Translations under genes and position numbers: made by a program
Source of the DNA: Zygnema cylindricum
Lineage: Eukaryota > Streptophyta > Zygnematophyceae > Zygnematales > Zygnemataceae
Direction of reading: 5' to 3'
DNA length: 64,000 nt
Assembly: GCA_037447655.1 (NCBI GenBank)
Contig: JBBHKE010003005.1
Location: 230,701 to 294,700 of the forward strand
In this document: positions 24,406 through 37,248 of the stretch, piece after piece
How positions within the stretch are numbered: position 1 is the first letter of the stretch
Layout: each line of letters opens with the position of its first letter
The notes under the pieces: generated by a model
The model's database searches: none
Seen by the model: the letters and a program-made list of their open reading frames with translations, nothing else
Told to the model about the DNA's origin: nothing

Positions 24406-25279
24406 TGGCCCTCAGAGTAAGCAACTCACACGAATCCTCTCGGATAACCCTCACCCCTTTGAGTTCCATAAAAAATAACCGCCACCCTGGCAAACAAAAT
24501 CTCTCACAACCTCCATCCATGTGAAGGGATGACACCCTTGAGTGGATAGCAAAAAGAATCTCTGAATTTGCTCCCCTGAGCAGTAAGTTATGGAGGGTCA
24601 AAGTTCACCTTTTGTACAGTGGCTCTTTGGGAGAAAGGGCCCTATCAACCAACTTTTCCTAAAACCTACCTCTCTCTAAAACTCTATATACTGAAGTACG
24701 GCACCAATCAAAATACTGTGTGTACAAAAATGTACATGTTCCAGTGTACTTTTTGTACGGCCATTGTTCCACATGGCCATCCAGTCTACACATGTCATAT
24801 TTTGATTCATTTGTGTAATCCCCGGAGATGCCGTAATCCAATGTGGTCGTGCCACGTGTCAATCGATGTAGCTTTGACCGAAAACCACCAAAATCCTATT
24901 CCGCGATCATGGCATCCTTCATGGTTGTCCGATCGAAACCGGGTTTTAATTGCAGCCGTTATAAATTGTTGCGCGATATTTGTTTCGCTGTCGAAACAAA
25001 ATGCGCGGTATCCGTTTCGCAACCATACCGTAGTCCGTACTTTACAAACTTGTATCCATGCGCGACGTCTATAGTTACAATTAAATGAATTAGTTCACGC
25101 TTCAGAGTTTATATATTTGCCTAACCCTACATGTCTCAGCACCAATCCTAGACTATAGGATAAAGCTAACGTCTATTTCACACTTGACGAACAACAGGTG
25201 CCAGGATCAAATCCAGTGTATGTCACGTATATTTTGGTAAATCTACCAAAATCTACCACCTGTCTCTTTATCTCTTAAG
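24386..25279 (-). repeat. 5' LTR of Copia-A2, truncated
   Basis: It matches 18265-19200 and begins at the gag boundary (plus-strand TGAAACTCTAAGACC). The primer-binding site beside it is mutated to TGTTATGGAACC. The match stops near 25279, where Gypsy-side sequence starts, so about 140 bp of the LTR start are gone. The hairpin (near 24970-25012) and B box (25205-25213) are retained. Confidence 0.75.
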
Positions 25280-26357
25280 CAACATTGTCAAGCTCATGTG
25301 TTATTCAGGCACACCTTTATATCACCAAGGAATTCCGGGCCCTTGTTATCCTGTACGTCTTCAGAGTACGCAGGAGCGAGTGCACCAAGCGAATCCTTGT
25401 ATTTCCTAAACTGAGCGGAACGCACTTTATTTGGCGCCAAACAGAGGCCGGAGACAAAGTTCTACCGTCTCAAAGATTGCAATTTCGTTAAAAGGAACCA
25501 TTTGCCACCAGCCCCCGTGGGGGGTACATTGTGGATTGCCACGTAACTTTCCGAATTTGCATTTAGATTATGCTGGTAGTCGTCAGTTGGAATTTAGTTC
25601 AGCCTCAGCTGAATTTTTGCACATTAATTACGTTAGGTTAAATTCTGGCAAGTAAGTGTTATTTTCAGGATTTTGTCTTATAATTGTGGACCAAATAAGT
25701 ACTTCCGGCCGCGGATCTAGCCGCAGTCTGGAGCAGAAATTTTTGCCCCAAGTATAGTACGTATTAATTTGTCTTGTGTCAGTTCAATTACACTTGCTTG
25801 CCGCTCATTGGTTAATAGCGTAGCTTTGACTTTTGGACTTGCAATATTGACAAACTTTGATGTATAAGGCATTTGGGGTCGAAGGAGACAGGTTGCTTTC
25901 TGTACTGTCTTCTGCGAAAACCCTCAGAAATTCCAACAAACCTTCTTTTGGAGAATCTTGGTGTTGTTTTCGACTTTAGTGCCATCTTGGTTTTGGGATT
26001 TGTCTTGTGTGGAAATCACAGTCCGGGCGGGTAGTTGGCACTATCTTCCTTTTTGGATTTTGGACTTTTTGCTGTTTGGAACCTGGAAGAGTCTTGTCGG
26101 TTCCGAGCTACGGACACCGAAGGTTGCAAGAGTACCATACCTTTGGCGATACTCGCTGGAGAGGGTTCTCCTTTCTCAAATTGTCATCGTTGATTGTTGT
26201 GGTATGTTAAGCTTGCATCGCTACATTTCACATTTTCTATCTTTTATTCTCTTTTGTGGGGCAAGGTGATATTGTTAAATCTGGAAAGCCAATCCTATTT
26301 CTTTATATATATATATCTACGTGATAGTGCATTTATATCTTCATCTAGAGTTCTCTT
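25280..26357 (+). other. Probable 5' region (LTR/leader) of the Gypsy-type element
   Basis: This non-coding stretch was continuous with 32811 onward before Copia-1 inserted, as the CTCTT duplication shows. It is therefore the upstream part of the element whose gag starts at 33033. No second copy lets me place LTR ends or a primer-binding site. The last bases 26353-26357 are the target duplication. Confidence 0.45.
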
Positions 26358-27405
26358 TGAAACTCTGAGACCTCCATAAGTCCTTAGAGTAGACAGCTTC
26401 CAAGAAGCCTCTAGGATAATCCTGACCCCTTTGTGTTCCAGCAAAAATAACTGCCACCCTGGCAGACAAAAACCCTGACCACCTGCACCCCTGTGAAGGC
26501 AAGACTCCCCTGAGTCAGTAGCAAAAAGAATCTCTGAATTTGCTCCCCTGAGCAGTAAGTTATGGAGGGTCAAAGTTGACCTTTTGTACAGAAGCTCTCT
26601 GGGAGAGGGGGTCCTATCTTCTAATTTTTCTAAGTCCTATCACTCTCACAGACTCTATCTACTGATGTACAGAACCAATCAGAATTGAGTTCCGTACGAA
26701 AAAGTACAGCTGCCGGTGTACTTTATGTACGGACATTGTACGACATGGCCAAAATGTCGACACATGTCAAATCCGGATTCGGTGCCATAATCTCCGGAGA
26801 TTCCACAATCCAACGGAATTTCGCCACGCGTCATCCGATGTGGCGATGGCCACAAACCGCCGAAATCTTCCTCCGCGATCTCGGCGCTAATCCCGGCCGT
26901 CCGATTAAATTCGGCTTTAATCGTAGCCGTAATAAATACATGCGCGGTATTTGTTTCATTTACGAAACAAATGCGCGGTACTGATTTTTGTCCGTACCGT
27001 AAGTCGTACATTATATATTACTGGATCTATGTTCCCGTAATTCATTTTAGTTAAATGGTTTATCGCACGTATACATATTTAAATAAATATCAAACTATAT
27101 ACTACGTAACACTACCGCTAGACTTAACGGCTAAGGCTACCGGCTATATCCTATCTACCGTCCGGAAGGTACAAGGATCAAATCCTGCCGCCGGCACAAA
27201 TCTTTTAATTAAATAAATAAACCCTAGTATAAAATTCCCGTAAACCTCAGGATAGCTAAGGTAGCCATGGCTCTAGCTTCCTCTCCAATTTCTCAGTGAC
27301 TGCGACAAGTTTGAGAGTTGGAGAGAGAAGTTAGAGATAGACTGCCTCGTCTTCTATATTTCTTTTCAGACCTAGAAAATACTAATAAAACCATTAGTTT
27401 CTACA
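26358..27405 (-). repeat. 3' LTR of Copia-1
   Basis: 1048 bp, TGTAGAAACTAATGG..GAGTTTCA on the minus strand. It contains the inverted TTTGTTTC/GAAACAAA hairpin bracketed by GCGCGGTA repeats (26942-26980) and an antisense B box GATCAAATC (27176-27184). Open frames inside it recur in the partner LTR only because the LTRs are duplicates. Confidence 0.9.
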
Positions 27406-27418
27406 CTCCCCTTATTTT

Positions 27419-30400
27419 CTAGTCAATCTTTAATTTCAGACCACACTTCTCCCTGCAAAAAATTAACTTAGGGGAAGGCACAGGTTTGGTCATCATATCT
27501 GCTACCATCTCACTATCTGGTCTGTACTCTAAACTGATTATTTTGTTTTCTACTTTCTCTCTAACAAAGCTGAGTCTGATGTCCATGTGTTTGGCTTTAA
27601 AATGGTGTTTAGGATTGGCAGAAATAGCGATTGTTGCCTGATTATCACAAAATATTTTCTGCACACCACTCTTAAGGTGACCAAGCTCACCAAGCAAAGA
27701 CTTGACCCACATCAATTCTTTTACAGCAGAGCAAGAGGCCATATACTCAGCCTCCATGGTGGACTGAGCAATAACCTTTTGCTGTTTGCTACTCCAACAG
27801 CAAGCACCATCACCCACATATAATACATATCCAGAAGTACATCTCCTCATCGGAGCATCACCATAACTGGCATCACTCCAAGTAGTGATGTCAGTATTCT
27901 CCCCACCCAAATGCAACCCTAGATCTCTAGTTCCTACCAAGTATCTAAGGACTCTCTTAGCTGCCTCCCAATCCTTCTTAGTGGGAGCATTTAGACTTCT
28001 ACTCAGCACTCCTACAGCTGCAGCTAAATCCGGCCGGGTACAATTCATAAAATAGATTAGACTTCCCACTACTTGCCTGTAAGGAATAGTCTGCATGAAC
28101 TTCTGTTCATCAGGAGATAATTCCTCGTCTAAGACTATGACTCCTTCTTCCTCACTCCCCTCACTTCCCTCCTTCAACTCCATTGGAGTTGTACAACTAT
28201 TACCTTTATCCATTTAAAATTTTTCAAGCATGTTCCCTATTGCTTCCTTTTGAGTCAATCTTATAATTTTCCTTTTTCGGTCTCTCTCTACTTGAATTCC
28301 CAAAATATATTTTGCTTCCCCCATATCCTTCATTTCAAATCTCCCCTTAAGATCGGTTTTCAGTTTATTAATTTTTTCCATTGATTTACTTAAAACAAGC
28401 AAATCATCAACATAAATTGCAATAAATATAAAACCTTCCTCATCTTCCAAAACATAGATTGAGTGATCTGAGCTGATCCGAATATATCCTAGACCGGTAA
28501 GAAACTCATCAAGCTTCTTATTCCACTGTCGAGGCGCCTGTTTCAAACCATAAAGAGATTTAATCAGCCGGCATACCTTATTCTCCTCTCCTTCTTCGAC
28601 AAACCCTTCGGGTTGTCGCATGAAGATCTCCTCTTCCAATTCTCCATGCAAAAAGGCTGTTTTGATGTCCATCTGGTGCACTTCCATGTCTTCCGCCGCT
28701 GCTAAACTGAGAAGTATGCGGACGGAGGGAAATCTGACCACCGGTGCAAAGGTTTCCTCGTAGTCAATTCCTTCCTTTTGTGTAAATCCCTTTGCCACTA
28801 ATCTGGCCTTGTAGCTCTCGATTGTGTTATCTGGGTTCAGTTTTAGTTTGAAAACCCACTTACAACCGATCGGTTTTTTGGTTAGGTGGACAATCCACCA
28901 GCTCCCAAGTATCGGCTGCCATGATTGAAGCCATCTCCTCATTGATGGCTGTCTTCCACCGGTTTCTTTCTGGACAAGTCATCGCCTCTCCATAAGTTTG
29001 AGGTTTATCTTGATGAGATAGTTTAGTTACCTTGTTATTAACCTGTTTTTCTTGCAGTCTTTTGCTACTTCTCCTCCCCCCCTCAAAATCTGAGGCCGGA
29101 ATAGATGGTTCTCGTGGATTCTTTCGAATAAACTCGGCTTCTCCCCTATCCCTTGATTCCGAATCAATTTCCACCACGCCTTCCGCTTCGAGTAGAGTTG
29201 TAACTGGAGTTTCCACAGCTGAGTCCTTTTCGGTCTGATTTGTTCCTGCAAGAATGTCATCTTCTCTAAAACCTGGATAGTTAGGAAGCTCAAAGTCATC
29301 GGAATTTTCTGACTCAAATCTGATTTTTACTGACTTCGTATATTTGAAGGGATCCACAAACTTTCCTTCATCCATAACTACTAGATGCTCTACTAAGATT
29401 ATATCTTCCCTTTTTAGATCATAAACTCTATATCCTTTAACATCTTCATCATATCCTAATAAGTATCCTGGTTTTCCTTTAGGATCTAGCTTCCAATTGG
29501 ACCGATCAGTATCTAGACTGAACACTTGACTGCCGAAAACCTTTAAGTGAGATATGTCTGGTTTCCGGCCTGTCCATCTCTCATAAGGTGTTTGATCTCT
29601 TATAGCTGAAGTAAGAACTCTATTCTTGAGGTAATTAGCACAGTTCATTGCTTCTGCCCAAAACCTTTTCCCTATCTTTTTATCTGACAACATACTTCTA
29701 GCACTATCACTTAGTGTTCTATTTAACCTTTCAGCTACCCCATTCTGTTCAGGATTTTCTGGAACTGTCTTTTGGTGTTGAACCTCATCTTCCCTCAAAA
29801 AATCCTCAAACTGATTAGAAGTATACTCTCCACCATTGTCACTCCTTATTCTCTTGATTGGAGTTTCATGGAGTTTTTCGCTCCATGCTTTATATTGTCT
29901 AAAACAATCCTCAGCATCGGACTTGTTTTTCAAAAAATATACCCGGGAATACCGAGACCAATCATCAGTTATAGTCATCATAAATCTCTTCCCCCCCGGT
30001 GAGGGCACTTTAGCCGGTCCCCAAATATTTGTGTGTACTAGATCTAGAATTTTTTCTCCCTTATAGGTGGCTGACTTAGGAAAGGGTAATCTGTGTGCTT
30101 TACCTTGAGCACATCCACTACAATCACTTATATCATCACTCTCACTGAACTGAATCCCTTCCACCACTCCCATCTTTTTCATCTCTCTTAACTTATCTAG
30201 ATTCACATGCCCAAGCCTCTTATGCCACATCATAATATCATGAACACCAGCATAATTAAGTTTCTTCTTTTCATTACTTAAGATCAGCCTAAACATCCCA
30301 TGGCTACCTTTCTCAGCAATGAAATAGACATCATCCTCAAAACTAGCAGTAAAGACTCCTTCCCTAATGTTAGTAAAAAACCCTTATCATTTAATACTGA

Positions 30401-31776
30401 TGTAGAGATAAGATTTTTGTTTAGCTCCGGAATAAACAATACATTGGAGAATGTTAATATGGATGTCTTTCCTTCTACTAACACTTTTAGATCTACCGAT
30501 CCTACAAGAGTAGTGGTGACTATCCTCCCATCCCCGTACTCTATCTCTACGGTGGGAATCTTTCTTATCTTAGTGAACAGGTGTCTATCCTTACACATGT
30601 GCATGGAGGCACCTGATTCTACAATCCAGCCTGCTTCACCTTTCAATCCACCGTAAGCACATTTCTGCCTTCGTGGAATTTCGACCTCATTTTTCGCCTC
30701 CAACTCCTCATCCAAAAGGAGCTCATCGTCCTCGTCCTCGGATTCAGCCTCAAGTACCTGTGTGACAAGGGCCTTTTTCTTTCCTCTCGGGGTACCACCG
30801 GTCTGCCCCTCCTTTAACCGAAGCTCGTTTAGCTTAGTGCACTCTGCCATATAGTGCCCCGGTTTATTACAAAAGTGACATAGTCCTTTGGGAGCCCTTG
30901 GTTCGAACTCATCGGCCTGTTTTTTCTGCTCCCTACTCCCATAGTTTCCGACCGGTTTTCGGGAATCCCTGTTCCTCCAATCAGTCGCTGTTGCGAAGGC
31001 TTGGCCACTCTTTCCTCCCCTTCGGATCTCAATTGTATTCTCTTGAACGAGAATCATCCCTACCACTGAGTTCCATATCCACCTTGAGTCAGGCAAGTCC
31101 TGCACACGGTAAACTATGTTCACGAACTCATCAGGTAACTTCATCAGTAAACAGTTAACCTTTTCTTTTTTACTAAAATCTTTTCCCGCACTCTGTAGCT
31201 CCATGAAGAGTGTAGCAAGCTCATTGCAAAAATCCAACATATTTCCCCCTTTGTATACACACTCCTTAACTTTCTGATCAGCCAACTGTTGTTGCTGAAT
31301 CGTACCACTTCGATACATCTCTATGAGAGCCATCCAAAGATCGGATGCTCTTTCTACCTGCAAATGAGGACATGCAAGTCCTTGAGTGAGATGGCGTAGG
31401 ATGAAGTGCTTTGCCGCCATATTGTTGAAGTCCTCGGTTTCAGTATCATTCTCCTCATTCCTCGGAATAGGTGACATGAATGTCGAACCAGTTGCTATTG
31501 GTGTGGTCGTCTCCTTCTCCTTTCCTTTGTCCACCACCTCTCCTTCTTTTGTTTCCTCCGTTGAAGGTGGGTCCTCTTTCCTGGTGAATCTGGTTCCTCC
31601 AAACCCTGAGGAATTCCAAGACTTGATGGACGCCCCAACCGTCCACTCACTATCCCCCAAAACCTTTTTTCGCATAGAGCTCCTATCATCATACTTTCCC
31701 AGTATATGAAGCCAGTTCTATTAAAGATTGGTACCATAGAGTGTGGGCCCATAACCTGAAACTCTGAGACCTCCAT
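27419..31776 (-). pseudogene. Copia-1 Gag-Pol polyprotein, broken by shifts
   Basis: ATG at 31776 lies in the LTR (MEVSEFQVMGP). Gag then runs to the zinc knuckle CHFCNKPGHYMAEC near 30850-30890. The protease site reads VESGAS (near 30610), with Glu for the catalytic Asp. Integrase has the HHCC end (MWHKRLGH..CSGCAQGK, 30110-30230) and core motifs (DLVHTNIWG, RSDNGGEYTSNQF, NPEQNGVAERLNRT). RT has YVDD at 28403-28414. RNase H has SGYVLYVGDGACCWSS and STMEAEYMAS, ending VADMMTKPVPSPK near 27470. Shifts lie near 31500-31675, 30290 and 28900, with a stop at 28211. Intact, it would be about 1450 residues, normal for Copia. Confidence 0.92.
31742..31756 (-). promoter_or_regulatory. Copia-1 primer-binding site (initiator tRNA-Met half)
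   Basis: Directly after the LTR the minus strand reads GGTTATGGGCCCACA. Its first 14 bases complement the anticodon stem-loop of plant-type initiator tRNA-Met (GTGGGCCCATAACC, as I recall that tRNA), not the 3' CCA end. It is also translated as part of Gag. Confidence 0.8.
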
Positions 31777-32805
31777 AAGTCCTCAGAGTAGACAGCTTCC
31801 AAGAAGCCTCTAGGATAATCCTGACCCCTTTGTGTTCCAGCAAAAATAACTGCCACCCTGGCAAACAAAAACCCTGACCACCTCCACCCCTGTAAAGGCA
31901 AGACTCCCCTGAGTCAGTAGCAAAAAGAATCTCTGAATTTGCTCCCCTGAGCAGTAAGTTATGGAGGGTCAAAGTTGACCTTTTGTACAGAAGCTCTCTG
32001 GGAGAGGGGGTCCTATCTTCTAATTTTTCTAAGTCCTATCACTCTCACAGACTCTATCTACTGATGTACGGAACCAATCAGAATTGAGTTCCGTACGAAA
32101 AAGTACAGCTGCCGGTGTACTTTATGTACGGACATTGTACGACATGGCCAAAATGTCGACACATGTCAAATCCGGATTCGGTGCCATAATCTCCGGAGAT
32201 TCCACAATCCAACGGAATTTCGCCACGAGTCATCTGATGTGGCGATGGCCACAAACCGCCGAAATCTTCCTCCGCGATCTCGGCGCTAATCCCGGCCGTC
32301 CGATTAAATTCGGCTTTAATCGTAGCCGTAATAAATACATGCGCGGTATTTGTTTCATTTACGAAACAAATGCGCGGTACTGATTTTTGTCCGTACCGTA
32401 AGTCATACATTATATATTACTGGATCTATGTATCCCGTAATTCATTTCAGTTAAATGGTTTATCGCACGTATACATATTTAAATAAATATCAAACTATAT
32501 ACTACGTAACACTACCGCTAGACTTAACGGCTAAGGCTACCGGCTATATCCTATCTACCGTCCGGAAGGTACAAGGATCAAATCCTGCCGCCGGCACAAA
32601 TCTTTTAATTAAATAAATAAACCCTAATATAAAATTCCCGTAAACCTCAGGATAGCCAAGGTAGCCATGGCTCTAGCTTCCTCTCCAATTTCTCAGTGAC
32701 TGCGACAAGTTTGAGAGTTGGAGAGAGAAGTTAGAGATAGACTGCCTCGTCTTCTATATTTCTTTTCAGACCTAGAAAATACTAATAAAACCATTAGTTT
32801 CTACA
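31757..32805 (-). repeat. 5' LTR of Copia-1
   Basis: 1049 bp partner of 26358-27405. Its last 20 bases (element sense) encode the first Gag residues. The hairpin lies at 32341-32379 and the antisense B box at 32576-32584. Confidence 0.9.
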
Positions 32806-32810
32806 CTCTT

Positions 32811-33032
32811 TGCTTTGGAGTCACGGTTCCGGAGTAAACTGAAACCCCTGGATCGAACAGTGGGTTTTGAGGGAACAAAAGCGATAGACTTCCCGTAGAC
32901 AACGCACAGTAGTGAAAAGCCCACCCTGTCTTCTCGGATTAGAGAGGATAAGAGCTTTCACTTTGGAAGCCCTCTTTTTGGAAGTGAGCTTTAGTTCTAT
33001 TCAACACTCTTTACCCCTACACCTCTTTCATC
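32811..33032 (+). other. Leader of the Gypsy-type element
   Basis: Non-coding sequence between the Copia-1 insertion point and the gag start. From about 32892 it is repeated at 42920-43063 with few changes (CCCGTAGACAACGCACAGTA..), which defines the start of the second copy. The segment TGGATCGAACAGTGGG could be a primer-binding site, but I could not confirm it. Confidence 0.55.
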
Positions 33033-36000
33033 ATGGGGGGAGGAGAGACTCCGGATAACGGATCTGGAGAGCAAGGTCGACCGGAGAGGCCCATGCCGGA
33101 AGAGAAATCTCTGAGGTGTGAGGAGTCAGAGCCTATGGAGACTGTTTTTGAATCTCCAGCCAAGGAAACGGCTGGTGCTTCTCCTCCTCCTCACCTCTCA
33201 GTCTGACTCCTGAACATTACCATCCTTTGGAAGAAGCCGCCAGGGCCCATGCTGAGGAAAGGAGGGAAGCTAGGGCCCAGGCCCAAGAAAGCAACACGGT
33301 GTTTCCCAGGGCCCGGCCAAAGAGGCACGCGCAGAGAGAGTCCCATGTGGGCCCTCTTCCCAAGGTAGGGCTACATACCCGATCCAAGATTCCCCGGGCC
33401 GAGATCCATATTGACCTCGCTGTTTTGACGAACCCACGTCGACCAGGTCGTAAGGAACTCGTGGCTCTTCACGACCTCCATGAGATGAAAGTGAAGAAGG
33501 AGTTGGTACAAAGAGTGGCTCGGACCGATCGAGTCAGAGTGGTTAGACCCGTGGGGGGGGGGGTGGTGGAGATTTTGAGTAGTTCATTGGAGAGCAGCTC
33601 TTCCTAGTCCGTGCTGGAATGGTCCCAGAGAGCTCTCTATTATCGCCCTCCCCTATCTTCCTCTCAGGACACCGTAGACACCACACCCACCTGGGAAGGT
33701 ACCTCTTCTCGGCCTTGTAGAGGAGAAGGGGGTATCGAGAGGGGCGCACGAGATCCAGTGAGGGGTAAGAGGTTTGACCACCGTGACAGCAAGGGGAGAT
33801 TTGCACCTTTCCCTAAAGAGGAGACGTCCCCGACTCCTATTCCACCCTCCACCGAGAGACTTGCTCCGAACACCACTCGTGTCCGCCCTACCGAAGGGCT
33901 TTAGAGATCTAGACCTACCGATCGCGAGGTTCCGGGTACGGGACCAAAAAATGTTCGAAGAATGGTGGTGGACAAAACCTAATGATCCCGAAATTCCAGG
34001 AATAGAGATAGCGGATCTTACCAAAGTAGTGGAAAAAGTCAAAGAACTAGTGGAGGTTCTAAAATCCCAGGGACAAGCTACAACAGGGGCCTGACCCGTC
34101 ACGATAGATTGGGAGACCTTAGAGGAAGAGAGGCGAAAGGCATGGGAACAGGAATTGACGCTCATTAGGGAAGCTAGGCGTAGGACAAGTGAGATTCTTA
34201 GCGGGAAGATTCCTCCTACACCAAAGATAGAGCCGCATTCAGAAGCCCCAGCAGCGGGGACTTCTCCTCTCGCTAGTACTCAGCTTGAAATGCCTTCTTC
34301 GGAGCCAAGCCAAGAGCCTCTCCTTCCGCGGAATGGGGAGGAAAACACAGGACCTAATGTGGAGGGTTTGGGTGCAGATCTACCTTCTGGAAACGCTTCG
34401 GCTCTTCGGGGAGAGACTACCTTTGTCTCGGTGGAGGTGTCTACTGCTGTGGAGGCTTTAGTGGAGTTACGACCTGACGAGAGGATTCACATCCCCTTGA
34501 GGGCTCTGACACCTCCTCTCACTTCTCGTAGAAAATCTTTGGAGCCCCCATCTTGTGCTCCTCCACCTTATTCCTCTCACTCCTTGGAACACACCACAGA
34601 ACCCCGAGAATGTCCAGATCCCACTTCTTCGCCATTCGTTTCTCCTACTACATGTGTCCGTGGGTTGCCTGGTCCGCCGGTGGTACCCTACAAATACGAC
34701 GTACCCGCCTATTCCCCGCCTCACCAATGCTCTCCTTCCTCCAGATCCGAAACTTCACCTTCTAAGACCTCTAGGAGGGGAAACAGGAGACATACACCTT
34801 TCCCCGCAAGGGCTCCGCCGTCTCTTTCTACATCCCTTTCTCCGTCTCCGTCACCAGCAATTCTCCAAAAGCCTGGGAACAAGCCGCGCCTCCACATCCC
34901 ATCGGTGGCAACCATTCTTCGGGATCCACAATATTCTGCTGGATATAAAGGAGTACCGGGGACATCCTACCTCTAACCATCTTTCTCGGCGCTGGTACTT
35001 CCTCATTGGGAGGGGGATCCACACCACAAGGGGGCGCACCTTTTAACAGGGAAGGACCTGGTTCAGATCCCCAAGAAGTGGATACGAGAGTCATCTCGCC
35101 CGCTTAGTTTGTCACCCCCACCGGGCCTTCCTCTTCCCATTCCACCAACTCTGCAGAGGAAGAAAAGGAAATGGGGGATATTTAGATCTTTACCCGAGAT
35201 GGCTCGGGGATTGCATTCTCAGATTTGGAGTTGTTGTGGAAATCTTTCACCCAATCTGAAATAAACAAGTACCGGGGGGGAGCCATTCCGGATGACTTCG
35301 AAACCACCCTTTTCCCCATGATGGTCAACTACTTGTTTGGAGGGGCGTTGGCAAATTACAAGGAGCGTCAACCTCTTTTTGATGGCTCCTAGCATTAAAA
35401 TCTCGGATCTAGCCCTTGATGCCGCTGTTTTGTAAGCAAAGGCTGACTTGGCCGCTCCTGCGGCGACTCCTGTGATTGCTACCTTTACACAGGGCATGAA
35501 ACTACAGGCGCAAGGAAGTGCCTATGTTAACCAGCTGCAAGCGATCCAAGAAGCCCAGACAGCAACTCGCATGGTGGCCAACCCCAACCATTGTACCACC
35601 TTGGTGAATATCTGGAGACTCCTCTACACAGATAAGAACGAGTCCGCAATCAAGGGAATTCACGGAATTACGATGTTTGAACAACGAGACTCCCCAGACC
35701 CTTTTTAACTTACTCTCCAGTCTCTGTCAAAAGACAAAGCTGTCCTTGATTGACCTTCCGGCAATGGCCACAAAATATTTCATCGCCGTCCGTAATTCCT
35801 TCGGGCCGACAGGGCAAACAACACTTGACATTGGATTGCCGGACAGGCGATTCATGACATTAATCCCTCAGCCAAGGATATTTCTCTGGTGGCCATGAAG
35901 TTGTATGACCACTTCGTCCAGAGCGAGGCAAGAGAGAAGGCCGTGACCGGCAAGGCCCGAGCAAATTTTGCAGGATTTGTCGGGAGACCTCTTTGAATGA

Positions 36001-37166
36001 GGAGGAACAGGTTGAACTTCAAGCTTTTCGAAAGCTTAAGGGGAAGCAAGTAACTGACACCGGGTCAATGCCAGCTATGGGAGCAGATGAGCGGGTATTT
36101 CTCTATAATTGCCTGAATTGTCAACAACCGGGTCATGGGTGGAAGCATTGCACCAGAAAACTTAAATCGGAGCTGGCTTTGAAACTTAAAGAATGGGAGA
36201 AAGAACGGGCAGAAAGGACCTAAGAACAACAAGAAAGGCTCAAGGGAGGAAGTGGAGAGGACAAGACACCGGTAACCAAAGAAACTTACTGTCCAACTCC
36301 ACGGAGCGAAACCTCTAAGATGTCCCAATCTAAGTTGCGGCAAATCAAACTTCCAAAGTTTGATGAAGCCCAAATCTCCAACAATATCTGGAGTGGGCGC
36401 CTAGTGCGAAGCTTGTGGATTTCTGGGGCAGAAGGAAGGGCAATGTTTCCGGAAAAATGGAATACCCAAGGAAATGATGCAGTTTGCTTTGTTTGCTAGG
36501 GAAGGAGAAACCGCCGTTAACCCTCTACGGCTCCCACTCCTTTACCCGTGGGGGCGCCAATTTATGCCAACACCGAAGAGACTTGAGGGAGTTCCGGCTG
36601 CTCCGACGAAGTTTACGCCGGAGATCATTATGCAGCAACAAAGTAAGTAGTTGGCCGCGGTGGCTGCAGAGTTAGCTGCCCTCCGCCTGGGATCTTCTTC
36701 CCGGCCCGCACCTCTTACAACAGCCCAACGACTCCAAAGGCAAAGACAGGAGTTGCTAAAGAAGCTTGCGGAGCTTGAGCTTCAAAGCACAGAGGGTGCC
36801 ACTGATGACGACTTATTGGGCTGGGATTTGGAACCTCCAAATGCCCACCATGCCCGAAGCTTCTTGTCAGGAGCTTGGAATGTTGGGGTAGGAGACATTC
36901 GTCGCCAACTCTGCAACTCCACCTCGATGCAAAGACATGACCGGCAGAAAATGGGTCAGAGGGATCATAACCGGAAAGCTACAGGGCCTTTGTCATTTAC
37001 TCCCCGAGCCGTAATGCAGAATAGCGACATCGGCTTCGGAATCAAGCCCAATCACCAGCCATCTCTTCCTCCCAAACCTAAATTGCCTCCTGGTTTCGAA
37101 AGTTACAAGAACGAGAAACAGCAGCGAGAGAATGAGGTACTGGAACAAATGAAAAAGGATAATTAG
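33033..37166 (+). pseudogene. Gypsy-type gag with CCHC zinc knuckle, fragmented
   Basis: ATG at 33033 follows the leader (MGGGETPDNGSGEQGRPERP). The reading then shifts repeatedly: 33033-33206, 33227-33607, 33774-34094, 34155-34976 (a Pro/Ser-rich region), about 35200-35700 and 35993-36223. The last piece carries CX2CX4HX4C at 36110-36151 (CLNCQQPGHGWKHC), the nucleocapsid knuckle that binds RNA. A further piece, 36651-37166, is Glu/Leu-rich. The first half is repeated in the second copy, which confirms it as element sequence. The N-terminal two thirds resemble no Gag I know. Intact, it would form the particle shell. Confidence 0.7.
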
Positions 37167-37248
37167 GACTGGTTTGAGAAATATATGGCTGAACGCCCGG
37201 AGAATGATGCTCCCCAAACACCTCCTATTCCAGATTCCGGCTTAGAGA

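Larger units (their letters stand above)
26358..32805 (-). mobile_element. Copia-1, nearly complete Ty1/copia element (6.4 kb)
   Basis: LTRs 26358-27405 and 31757-32805 (1048 and 1049 bp, about a dozen differences) enclose one gag-pol region. A 5-bp duplication CTCTT flanks the element (26353-26357, 32806-32810). The primer-binding site and polypurine tract are both in place. The LTR divergence of roughly 1% makes this a fairly recent insertion into the older Gypsy element. The gag-pol is broken by shifts and one stop, so the copy was either disabled after insertion or mobilised in trans. Confidence 0.95.

Noticed and set aside
25958-26269. Possible host exon in the region upstream of Copia-1
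   Set aside because: Open frames overlap in two phases with no recognised domain, and the position fits the Gypsy 5' region better.
26679-27011. 110-residue frame repeated at 32078-32410
   Set aside because: It lies within the Copia-1 LTR pair and crosses the conserved hairpin and palindromes; there is no coding signature.
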